DNA of 10,891 bases from Actinomycetota bacterium. GTDB taxonomy: Bacteria > Actinomycetota > Thermoleophilia > Gaiellales > Gaiellaceae. The position numbers were made by a program, and so were the translations under genes. Positions 5,753-10,891 of the stretch are shown here, piece after piece. The notes beneath the pieces were generated by a model, which searched no databases, was not told the DNA's origin, and worked only from the letters and a program-made list of their open reading frames with translations. The first letter of the stretch is position 1. Every line of letters starts with the position of its first letter. The stretch covers positions 1 through 10,891 of the forward strand of contig JACCZA010000095.1 of the NCBI GenBank assembly GCA_013696185.1, in the 5' to 3' direction.

Positions 5753-6982
5753 CTACTCGACGCGGCCGAGCAGGACGCAGCCGTTGTGCCCGCCGAGCCC
5801 CATCGCGTTCGAGAGCGCCACGTCGACCTGCGTCCTGCGCGCCTCGTTCGGGACGTAGTCGAGGTCGCACGCGAGATCGGGCTGCGAGTAGTTGATCGTC
5901 GGCGGCAGGACGCCGTCCCGGACGGCGAGCGTCGTCAGGATCGCCTCGATCGCGCCGGCGGCGCCGAACGTGTGGCCCATCATGGACTTGGTCGAGGAGA
6001 CGGCGAGGCGGTAGGCGTGGTCGCCGAACACGTCCTTGATCGCCTTCGTCTCGGCCGCGTCGCCGAGGGGTGTGGAGGTTCCGTGGGCGTTCACGTAGCC
6101 GACGCGCTCGGGCTCGACGCCGGCCCGCTCGAGCGCCGCGCGCATCATCTCGCGCACGCCGATCGACTCCGGGTCGGGCTGGGCCATGTGGTGGGCATCG
6201 TTCGAGGCGCCGTAGCCGAGCACCTCGCCGTGGATGCGTGCGCCGCGGGCACGCGCCGACTCGAGCTCCTCGAGCACGAGGACGCCCGCGCCCTCGCCGA
6301 TCACGAAGCCCGCGCGCGTGGCGTCGAAGGGGCGCGAGGCGCGCGGGGGGTGCTCGTCCTCGGCGACGAGTCCTCGCATGGCGCAGAACCCGGCCAGGAT
6401 GAGCGGGTGGATGCACCCCTCGGTGCCTCCGGCGAGCACCGCGTCCGCCGCGCCGCGACGAATCAGCTCGGCCGCCTCCCCGACCGCGTGCGAGCCCGTC
6501 GCGCAGGCGGAGACGACCGCGTAGTTTGGCCCCCGGTAGCCGAGCGAGATGGCGATCTGACCGCTGGCGGAGTCGACGAGCACGTTCGGCAGGAAGTTCG
6601 GAGAAACGCGGTCGGGGCCCCGCTCGCGCAGCACTTCGGCCTGCTGGACGATCCCGGGCAGGCCCCCGATCGCCGAGCCGAGCACGACGCCGACCCGCGC
6701 CGGATCGACGCCGTCGAGTCCCGCGTCGGCGACCGCCTCCTTCGCCGCCGCGAGTGCGAGCAGGACGTTGCGGTCGAGCTTGCGGGCATCCTTGGGCGAG
6801 GCGACCGAGAGCGGGTCGAAGCCTTTCACCTCCGCCGCGATGCGAACGGGATACGCCGCCGCGTCGAACGAGCGGATGAAGTCGACGCCGCTCTCGCCCG
6901 CGAGCACCGCGCGCCACGTCGAGTCGACGTCGTTCCCGACGGGCGTGACGGCCCCGAGCCCGGTGATCGCGACCCGCTTCAA
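5753..6982 (-). CDS. fabF: Beta-ketoacyl-ACP synthase II (FabF)
   Basis: The 409-residue product condenses acyl-ACP with malonyl-ACP in fatty acid elongation, in the cytoplasm. The Cys-His-His triad is intact: Cys160 in VVSACATGSHAVGEA, His300 in VNAHGTSTPLGDAAE and His337 in SSTKSMMGHTFGAAG, with Lys332. Positions run three behind the E. coli protein. The start is the TTG at 6982-6980, giving M-K-R-V-A-I-T-G-L-G, which matches the family N-terminus. The longer in-frame extension to 7219 is Arg/Pro/Gly-rich, covers the divergent gene and is rejected. A TAAGCT box at 6995-6990 lies seven bases before the TTG, implying a leaderless or one-base-leader mRNA. The C-terminal gate loop reads NAMGLGGHN, where FabF normally has F-G-F-G-G. 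No other fatty acid synthesis genes are adjacent, so it stands alone here. Confidence 0.95.
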   Translation of the reverse strand: MKRVAITGLGAVTPVGNDVDSTWRAVLAGESGVDFIRSFDAAAYPVRIAAEVKGFDPLSVASPKDARKLDRNVLLALAAAKEAVADAGLDGVDPARVGVVLGSAIGGLPGIVQQAEVLRERGPDRVSPNFLPNVLVDSASGQIAISLGYRGPNYAVVSACATGSHAVGEAAELIRRGAADAVLAGGTEGCIHPLILAGFCAMRGLVAEDEHPPRASRPFDATRAGFVIGEGAGVLVLEELESARARGARIHGEVLGYGASNDAHHMAQPDPESIGVREMMRAALERAGVEPERVGYVNAHGTSTPLGDAAETKAIKDVFGDHAYRLAVSSTKSMMGHTFGAAGAIEAILTTLAVRDGVLPPTINYSQPDLACDLDYVPNEARRTQVDVALSNAMGLGGHNGCVLLGRVE

Positions 6983-6989
6983 GCCCCAG

Positions 6990-6999
6990 AGCTTACGCT
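6990..6999. promoter_or_regulatory. Overlapping divergent -10 boxes between fabF and the thioredoxin-like gene
   Basis: The ten bases AGCTTACGCT contain TAAGCT on the minus strand (6995-6990), correctly placed for fabF, and TACGCT on the plus strand (6994-6999), which could serve the gene at 7094 with an 88-base leader. The two share the TA at 6994-6995, so polymerase could not occupy both at once. The fabF box is better supported by its distance to the start codon. No clear -35 elements are seen. Confidence 0.35.
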
Positions 7000-7093
7000 G
7001 GCCGTGCTTGGAGAATCGACGAGATGGGCAGGACGTCTCGAACGGGCCAGGCCCCCGCCCCCCCGAGAGACGACAACCGCACCGGAGGTGCTT

Positions 7094-7396
7094 GTGTCCG
7101 CTGGCCCGATCGACCCCGCCACGAAACCGGGGCTCGTGTTCTTCCACTCCTCCCTGTCGGGGCACTGTCGCCGGGTCGAGGGGTTTCTGGCGCAGGTCCT
7201 GCAGCGCCGCCGCAACCACGTCACGTTCCAGGTCTATCGCGTCGACGAGGAGAAGCGGCCCGACCTCGTCGAGCGTTTTCAGGTCGACGCCGTGCCGACG
7301 CTCGTCGTCGTCGAGGGGAAGAAGGTGCGCGGCCGACTCGAGCGGCCCAAGGGCTGCCGCGACATCGAGCGCTTCCTCGCGCCCTGGCTGCAGTAG
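7094..7396 (+). CDS. Thioredoxin-fold protein lacking the first active-site cysteine (SGHC)
   Basis: The 100-residue product has the thioredoxin layout: strand GLVFFHS at 13-19, active-site turn SLSGHCRRVEGF at 20-31, strand FQVYRVDEEKRPDLVERFQV at 45-64, cis-proline in AVPTLVVVEGKKV at 66-78 and a last helix. The family's C-x-x-C is S-G-H-C here (Ser22, Cys25), so only the second, normally buried cysteine remains. It cannot cycle a disulfide alone. A mixed-disulfide, peroxiredoxin-like or binding role is possible. The GTG at 7094 is favoured over the one at 7088 because GGAGG at 7084-7088 sits five bases before it. The reading frame is open much further upstream, but that part lies antisense to fabF and is Arg/Ala-rich. 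The gene is divergent from fabF and convergent with the ferritin-like gene. Confidence 0.82.
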   Translation: MSAGPIDPATKPGLVFFHSSLSGHCRRVEGFLAQVLQRRRNHVTFQVYRVDEEKRPDLVERFQVDAVPTLVVVEGKKVRGRLERPKGCRDIERFLAPWLQ

Positions 7397-7399
7397 GCC

Positions 7400-7419
7400 G
7401 AGCCGGCCGCTGCCGGCTC
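7400..7419. terminator. Hairpin between convergent genes, possible bidirectional terminator
   Basis: GAGCCGGC at 7400-7407 and GCCGGCTC at 7412-7419 form a perfect eight-base stem with a four-base loop. It starts four bases after the thioredoxin-like stop and runs into the stop codon of the minus-strand ferritin-like gene. It has no T-tract on either side. Its position between two converging genes supports a shared termination role. Confidence 0.45.
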
Positions 7420-8158
7420 AGCCGGCGACGGCGTCCCAGCTGGCCGCGATGCGCTCGGCCATCGCCTGCTCCTCGTGCCTGATCGAGCGGCAGGCCTCGA
7501 CCGTCTCGTCGTCCTCCGCGCGCCGGGCGATCCGCTCGAGGAGCTCGTAGCCTGCGATCTCCAGATGCTCGGTGACGTAGGCATCGCGTGCGTTCCGGGC
7601 GGCCCGATCGCCTCGGACGAGGTCGAGCGGGAGCTTCGTGAGCGCGCCGAGGATGCCCCCGGCCTCGCGCACGAGGGAGGGCTTGGCGCCGTGGGCCTCC
7701 AGGCGCCCGCGCATCAGGTCGGCATGGCGCCTCGTCTCCTCGCGGTGCTGCTCGAACGCCTCGCGCAGCCCCGGATCGTCCGTCGTGCGGATCATGCCGT
7801 CGAGCATCGTGCGCACGTTCTGCTCGAGGGCGAAGGCCTCGTCGAGGTGCTTGACGAGCCGGCTCTCGACCGCGGAGCCGGCGACCTCCCGACGCCTGAG
7901 CGTGAACGTGCCGTACTCGCGACCGCGGAAGAACGCGCGGCCGCTGTAGCCCTCGCCGTGCGGCTCGAGGCGATCGACGAAGCCCGAGAGGGGCGGCTCG
8001 TAGTGCAGCTCGAGCCCCTGCACGCGGAAGGGCACGCCGGGGAGCGCGCCGAGCGCGGTCTCTCCGCGTGCACCTTCGATGCGCTTGCGGATGCCGAGGA
8101 GCGGGGGCATCACGCCGCTGACCCGCTCCACGTTCCACATGCCGTCCAGCGTCTCCAC
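7418..8158 (-). CDS. Fusion of an N-terminal beta domain to a DUF892/YciF-type ferritin-like domain
   Basis: The 246-residue product has two parts. Residues 1 to about 95 alternate like a small beta barrel (WNVERVSGVMPPLLGIRKRI, ELHYEPPLSGFVDRL, YSGRAFFRGREYGTFTLRRR). Residues about 98-245 form a helical bundle resembling DUF892/YciF ferritin-like proteins: LVKHLDEAFALEQNV with Glu112, FEQHREETRRH (135-145) with His138 and Glu141, TEHLEIAGYELLERI (196-210) with Glu197, His198 and Glu200, and RHEEQAMAERI with Glu229/230. These residues could hold a di-iron centre. YciF-like proteins are induced by stress, with unclear chemistry. The GTG at 8158 has a GGAAAGG about nine bases upstream; the ATG at residue 7 is an alternative. 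It starts 22 bases from the divergent DNA ligase gene. Confidence 0.78.
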   Translation of the reverse strand: METLDGMWNVERVSGVMPPLLGIRKRIEGARGETALGALPGVPFRVQGLELHYEPPLSGFVDRLEPHGEGYSGRAFFRGREYGTFTLRRREVAGSAVESRLVKHLDEAFALEQNVRTMLDGMIRTTDDPGLREAFEQHREETRRHADLMRGRLEAHGAKPSLVREAGGILGALTKLPLDLVRGDRAARNARDAYVTEHLEIAGYELLERIARRAEDDETVEACRSIRHEEQAMAERIAASWDAVAG

Positions 8159-8180
8159 GCCGACTAGCCTTTCCGCTGCG
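8159..8180. promoter_or_regulatory. Very short divergent intergenic region between the ferritin-like and DNA ligase genes
   Basis: Only 22 bases separate the two GTG starts (8158 minus, 8181 plus). TAGCCT at 8165-8170 could be a plus-strand -10 for the ligase, ten bases before its GTG, giving a leader of about four bases. The ferritin-like gene's Shine-Dalgarno candidate (GGAAAGG, near 8174-8168 on the minus strand) overlaps that box. Promoter elements of each gene must therefore lie inside the start region of the other. Confidence 0.35.
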
Positions 8181-9185
8181 GTGCCCGGCCCAAACGTCCC
8201 CTTTCCGCCGATGGAGGCCCAGCTCGTCGACGCGCTGCCCCGCGACGGCGGCTGGCGCTACGAGCCGAAGTGGGACGGCTTCCGCGGCATCCTCGAGAAC
8301 GACGGCGGCGAGCTGGCGCTCTGGAGCCGAAACGGCCGGCCGCTGCTGCGCTACTTCCCCGAGCTGCGGCGCCTCGGCGAGCTGCTGCCGCCGCACTCGG
8401 CGCTCGACGGCGAGATCGTGATCGCGCGCGACGGCGTGCTCGACTTCGACTCCATGCAGACGCGCCTGCACCCCGCCGAGAGCCGCATCCGCAGGCTGTC
8501 GGCGGAGATCCCCGCCGACTTCGTCACCTTCGACCTGCTGCTCTGGGACGGCGAGCCCGTCTGGCGCGAGACGCTCGAGCAGCGGCGGGCGGAGCTCGAG
8601 CGCCGCGGCGACGGCTTCACGCTCTCCCCCGTCTCGGGAGACGCGGAGGAGGCCGAGCGCTGGCTCGCGACCCTCGAGTCGGCCGGGCTCGACGGCATCG
8701 TCGCGAAGCGGCTCGGCCTGCCGTACCTCGCCGGCTCCCGGGACGGGGTCGTCAAGGTGAAGCAGCACAAGACAGCCGACTGCGTCGTCGCGGGCGTCCG
8801 CTGGCGCGGCGAGACGATCGCGACGCTCCTGCTCGGCCTCTACGACGAGGAGGGCAGGCTCGACTACGTCGGGTCAGCGGCCGTCGGGGCGCGCAGGCAC
8901 GCGGAGATCGCCGCTCTCGTCCTCCCGCTGCTCGAGAACGCGCCCGACCGCCGCTTCTCGGAGCCGAACCGCTGGGGCACGAACGAGCTCGAGGAGTCGG
9001 CAGTGCGCCCTGAGCTCGTCTGCGAGGTGCGCTACGACAAGATCCAGGGCAACCGGTTCCGCCACGGCACGCGGTTCCTCCGCTTCCGGCCGGACAAGGA
9101 CCCCGAGCAGTGCACCTGGCGCGAGGTGCGGCCGCCGCGGCGTGCCGACGACCCGACGGTGGACTCGCTCCTGCAGGGCTCCTGA
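8181..9185 (+). CDS. ligC: ATP-dependent DNA ligase, LigC type
   Basis: The 334-residue product carries the nucleotidyltransferase motifs in order. Motif I is YEPKWDGFRG with AMP-accepting Lys30, then SRNGRPL, LDGEIVI near 76, FVTFDLLLWDG (IIIa), GLDGIVAKR (IV) and VVKVKQHKTADCVVAG (V), followed by an OB-fold domain ending near RFRPDK. The size and lack of other domains fit actinobacterial LigC rather than full LigD. LigC seals nicks and, in mycobacteria, works with Prim-PolC in base excision repair. The polymerase gene converges on it with a 21-base gap, which supports that role. The GTG at 8181 gives the usual short PxxP-rich lead-in before the domain; the ATG at 8211 is an alternative. Upstream in-frame codons overlap the divergent gene and are rejected. 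Confidence 0.92.
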   Translation: MPGPNVPFPPMEAQLVDALPRDGGWRYEPKWDGFRGILENDGGELALWSRNGRPLLRYFPELRRLGELLPPHSALDGEIVIARDGVLDFDSMQTRLHPAESRIRRLSAEIPADFVTFDLLLWDGEPVWRETLEQRRAELERRGDGFTLSPVSGDAEEAERWLATLESAGLDGIVAKRLGLPYLAGSRDGVVKVKQHKTADCVVAGVRWRGETIATLLLGLYDEEGRLDYVGSAAVGARRHAEIAALVLPLLENAPDRRFSEPNRWGTNELEESAVRPELVCEVRYDKIQGNRFRHGTRFLRFRPDKDPEQCTWREVRPPRRADDPTVDSLLQGS

Positions 9186-9206
9186 CACAGCGCCGAGCCC
9201 CGGTCG

Positions 9207-10220
9207 TCAGTCCTCGGTTCGACGCGCGCGCGAAGGCTGCACGCGAGAGGGCTCGCCCGCAGCTTTCGGGAAGTGCGGCGGGTACGGCGCCTCCCCGATG
9301 CCCTTCGCCTCGTCCCGCTCGACCCACTCGAGCAGTGCCCTGAGGTCGCACGTCGTCTCGTCGATCCTCGCGTGGAGATCGCCGCCGGCGGCGAAGCGCG
9401 CCGGCATCGTCGCCATCGTGAAGTCCTCGGTCTCGACGTCTGGGAGCTCGTCCCAGGCGACCGGGGCCGAGACCGTCGCATCGGGCCGCGCGCGGACCGA
9501 GTAGGCCGAGGCGATCGTGCGATCGCGCGCGTTCTGGTTGTAGTCGATGAAGACGCGCTCGCCGCGCTCCTCCTTCCACCAGGCGGTCGTCACGAGCTCC
9601 GGCCTGCGCCGCTCGACCTCGCGTGCGAAGGCGAGCGCGCAGCGACGGACCTCGGGAAACTGCCAGAGCGGCTCGATCCGGCAGGCGACGTGAATGCCGC
9701 GGTTCCCCGAGGTCTTCGGCCACGCGACGAAGCCGAGCTCGTCGAGCACCTCGCGCACGATCCCGGCGACCTGCTTCGCGTCTGCGAAGGTCGTGCCCGG
9801 CTGCGGGTCGATGTCGATGCGCAGCTCGTCGGGACGGTCGACGTCGGCTCTGCGCGAGGGCCACGGGTGGAAGTCGATCGTGCCGAGGTTCGCGGCCCAC
9901 GCCACGTGGGCCACCTCGGTGACGCAGAGCTCGTCGGCGTGACGGCCCGAGGGGAAGCGCACGCGCGCGGTCTCGATCCAGTCGGGCCGGTGCTGCGGCA
10001 CCCGCTTCTGGTAGATCGCCTCGCCCTCGGCCCCGTCGGGGTGGCGCTTGAGCTGCGTCGGCCGCTCGTAGAGCGCGCGGACGACTCCCTCCCCGACCGT
10101 GACGTAGTAGTTGACGAGGTCGAGCTTCGTCTCGCCGCGGGCCGAGAAGAAGACCTTGTCGGGATTCGTCACGCGCACGGTGCGCGGCCCGACCTCGAGC
10201 TCCACGAAGGGCGCGGCCAT
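9207..10220 (-). CDS. LigD-POL/Prim-PolC-like DNA polymerase (archaeo-eukaryotic primase family)
   Basis: The 337-residue product matches the stand-alone LigD polymerase domain. VTNPDKVFF is at 17-25, YYVTVGEGVVRAL at 38-50 and the catalytic ELRIDIDPQPGTTF at 132-145, where Asp136 and Asp138 bind metal. KTSGNRGIHV at 169-178 carries the conserved His177, and VFIDYNQNARDRT at 223-235 has the third Asp226. The spacing matches the M. tuberculosis PolDom aspartates to within one residue. It fills short gaps with a preference for ribonucleotides in the known enzymes. There is no ligase or nuclease domain, so it resembles Prim-PolC, which partners LigC. The ATG at 10220 lies nine bases after a minus-strand TAGCGT box (10235-10230), suggesting a very short leader without Shine-Dalgarno. 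The last 20 residues are charged and likely unstructured. Confidence 0.92.
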   Translation of the reverse strand: MAAPFVELEVGPRTVRVTNPDKVFFSARGETKLDLVNYYVTVGEGVVRALYERPTQLKRHPDGAEGEAIYQKRVPQHRPDWIETARVRFPSGRHADELCVTEVAHVAWAANLGTIDFHPWPSRRADVDRPDELRIDIDPQPGTTFADAKQVAGIVREVLDELGFVAWPKTSGNRGIHVACRIEPLWQFPEVRRCALAFAREVERRRPELVTTAWWKEERGERVFIDYNQNARDRTIASAYSVRARPDATVSAPVAWDELPDVETEDFTMATMPARFAAGGDLHARIDETTCDLRALLEWVERDEAKGIGEAPYPPHFPKAAGEPSRVQPSRARRTED

Positions 10221-10271
10221 CGTGGGGGAACGCTACCCCGTCGCCGCGCGGGGATCAGGCAGGGCCGTGAG

Positions 10272-10284
10272 TATCCTGCCGCCA
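10272..10284 (+). promoter_or_regulatory. Candidate -10 box for leaderless transcription of the GroES-like gene
   Basis: TATCCT at 10272-10277 precedes the ATG at 10284 by six bases, so the first transcribed base would be the A of ATG. No Shine-Dalgarno is present. The -10 of the divergent polymerase gene lies only about 40 bases away on the other strand. Confidence 0.5.
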
Positions 10285-10574
10285 TGCTGGAGGAGCCCCG
10301 CCGGATCGACCTCTCGCTCGAGCCCCTCGACGATCACGTCGTGGTCGAGCCGACCGACGAGGAGACCGAGACGCGCACCGGTTTGATCATCCCCGCGAGC
10401 GACGAGGCAGGCTGCCGCACCGGCATCGTCACCGCCGTCGGCGCCGAGGCCGGAGGCGTCGAGCCGGGCGACAAGGTGCTGTTCCCCAAGGGAGCGGGCT
10501 TCGACGTTCGCCTCGGTGGCGCCGCGGTCAAGGTGATGCGCCGCAAGGAGCTGATCGCGCGCGTGCACGACTGA
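10284..10574 (+). CDS. GroES-like co-chaperonin (Cpn10), short-roof form, without adjacent groEL
   Basis: The 96-residue product shows Cpn10 features: LEPLDDHVVVEPTDEETETRTGLIIPASDE at 12-41 (first strands and the mobile loop, with Leu-Ile-Ile 34-36 in place of the Ile-Val-Leu that contacts GroEL), GIVTAVGAEAG (47-57), GVEPGDKVLFPKGAGFDVRL (58-77) and a final AVKVMRRKELIARV. Compared with typical GroES, the stretch between VVAVG and VGDKV is about ten residues shorter, so the roof hairpin over the dome seems absent. There is a ten-residue N-terminal extension. No groEL follows; the next elements are a terminator and a tRNA. It may be an accessory co-chaperonin working with a GroEL encoded elsewhere. 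The ATG start is supported by the -10 box placement. Confidence 0.82.
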   Translation: MLEEPRRIDLSLEPLDDHVVVEPTDEETETRTGLIIPASDEAGCRTGIVTAVGAEAGGVEPGDKVLFPKGAGFDVRLGGAAVKVMRRKELIARVHD

Positions 10575-10638
10575 GGCGAAACCTCGGCGGGAGCCGATTC
10601 CCTCGTTCGAGGGGTCAGGCGATCGGCGAGCGGTTCGA

Positions 10639-10705
10639 TATAACAGGTGCCGGTTCTCCCCCTCACCCCACCGGCATTGAAAAGCCCGCCTCCGGCGGGC
10701 TTTTC
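10639..10705 (+). ncRNA. Putative small RNA with a C-rich hairpin loop and its own terminator
   Basis: TATAAC at 10639-10644 resembles a -10 box. It is followed by a hairpin with stem TGCCGG (10648-10653) and CCGGCA (10671-10676), whose 17-base loop at 10654-10670 contains runs of five and four C. The intrinsic terminator at 10679-10705 follows at once. This recalls the actinobacterial 6C RNA, which has C-rich hairpin loops, although that RNA has two such loops and here I see one. A weak point is that the expected first base (about 10651) would fall inside the left arm of the stem, and there is no -35 box. It could instead be the 3' end of the GroES-like mRNA. Confidence 0.35.
10679..10705. 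terminator. Strong intrinsic terminator, usable in both directions
   Basis: GAAAAGCCCGCC at 10679-10690 and GGCGGGCTTTTC at 10694-10705 form a perfect 12-base stem with a three-base loop and A/T tracts on both sides. It is the only textbook terminator in the window. It ends transcription from the GroES-like gene or from a small RNA starting near 10650, and insulates the tRNA gene. Confidence 0.92.
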
Positions 10706-10773
10706 TATCGGTGCAGGCGGCCCGTCTCCAGGGCGTGCGGCGAGGCGCGAGCCGGAGGCTTCGGCCGAGTCGC

Positions 10774-10779
10774 TACGAT
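10774..10779 (+). promoter_or_regulatory. -10 box of the tRNA-Ser gene
   Basis: TACGAT at 10774-10779 lies ten bases before the mature tRNA 5' end at 10790, predicting a four-base 5' leader to be removed by RNase P. No -35 match is seen at 16-18 bases upstream. Confidence 0.4.
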
Positions 10780-10789
10780 CCCCGCGTCC

Positions 10790-10880
10790 GGAGAAGTGGC
10801 CGAGTGGCTGAAGGCGGCGCCCTGCTAAGGCGTTAAGGGGGTAACTACCTCCTTCGAGGGTTCGAATCCCTCCTTCTCCG
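10790..10880 (+). tRNA. tRNA-Ser (anticodon GCT)
   Basis: This is a complete class II tRNA. The acceptor arm GGAGAAG (10790-10796) pairs with CTTCTCC (10873-10879). The anticodon stem GCGCC/GGCGT (10817-10821, 10829-10833) encloses the loop CTGCTAA with anticodon GCT at 10824-10826, which reads AGC and AGU. A long variable arm (10834-10855) forms a GGGGG/CCTCC stem. The T arm is GAGGG, TTCGAAT, CCCTC (10856-10872). The discriminator base is G, as for serine tRNAs. The CCA end is not encoded (CCT follows), so it is added after transcription. Confidence 0.97.
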
Positions 10881-10891
10881 CCTCACGCACG

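Noticed and set aside
5280..7396. Very long open frames opposite and out of frame with fabF (536 residues on the plus strand, 545 on the minus strand).
   Set aside because: Both are Arg/Ala/Gly/Pro-rich, have no recognisable motifs and mirror the codon structure of fabF and its neighbours. Long stop-free shadows are expected at this GC content.
7024..7482. 152-residue plus-strand frame overlapping the thioredoxin-like gene.
   Set aside because: Its content is Arg/Pro repeats and it is a frame-shifted shadow of the thioredoxin-fold gene, which has the cis-proline and fold pattern.

Overview
This is a stretch of chromosome from a very GC-rich bacterium, most likely an actinobacterium of the Thermoleophilia/Gaiellales type. 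That placement is an inference. It rests on the base composition, heavy use of GTG/TTG starts, a LigC-type ligase next to a stand-alone LigD-type polymerase, a four-cysteine secreted protein whose style I associate with that group, and -10 boxes of the form TANNNT placed directly against start codons. No insertion sequence, CRISPR array or prophage is visible. One tRNA gene is present, and the organism appears not to encode the CCA end in it.

Left part (1-2739), accessory in character. An N-terminal fragment of an exported or membrane-anchored protein runs off the left edge on the minus strand. Next come a shortened NERD-domain gene (minus), a DUF3800 gene (plus), and a large minus-strand gene joining a zinc-ribbon/helical N-terminal half to a TY-Chap-like peptide-binding chaperone domain. 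The last two overlap tail to tail by 16 bp. NERD, DUF3800 and TY-Chap families are all met in bacterial conflict loci. If the window holds a poorly described system it is most likely here, but three adjacent families do not prove a system.

Middle part (2945-7396). A SRPBCC/polyketide-cyclase-like protein (minus) is divergent from a secreted protein (plus). A leaderless two-gene operon then encodes a flavin reductase-like protein and a HAD phosphatase. It faces a convergent fabF (minus), which is divergent from a thioredoxin-fold protein lacking the first active-site cysteine.

Right part (7397-10891). A fusion of an N-terminal beta domain to a DUF892-type ferritin-like domain (minus) starts 22 bp from a divergent ATP-dependent DNA ligase (plus, LigC type). 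The ligase converges with a LigD-POL/Prim-PolC-like polymerase (minus). This pairing matches the mycobacterial LigC/Prim-PolC repair partners. A short orphan GroES-like protein (plus) follows, then a C-rich hairpin and a perfect 12-bp intrinsic terminator that could form a small RNA, and finally tRNA-Ser(GCT).

Across the window, three start codons lie exactly six bases after a TANNNT box (+1 = start codon) and a fourth, fabF, seven bases after one. Other genes have clear Shine-Dalgarno sequences, so leaderless and leadered genes are mixed.
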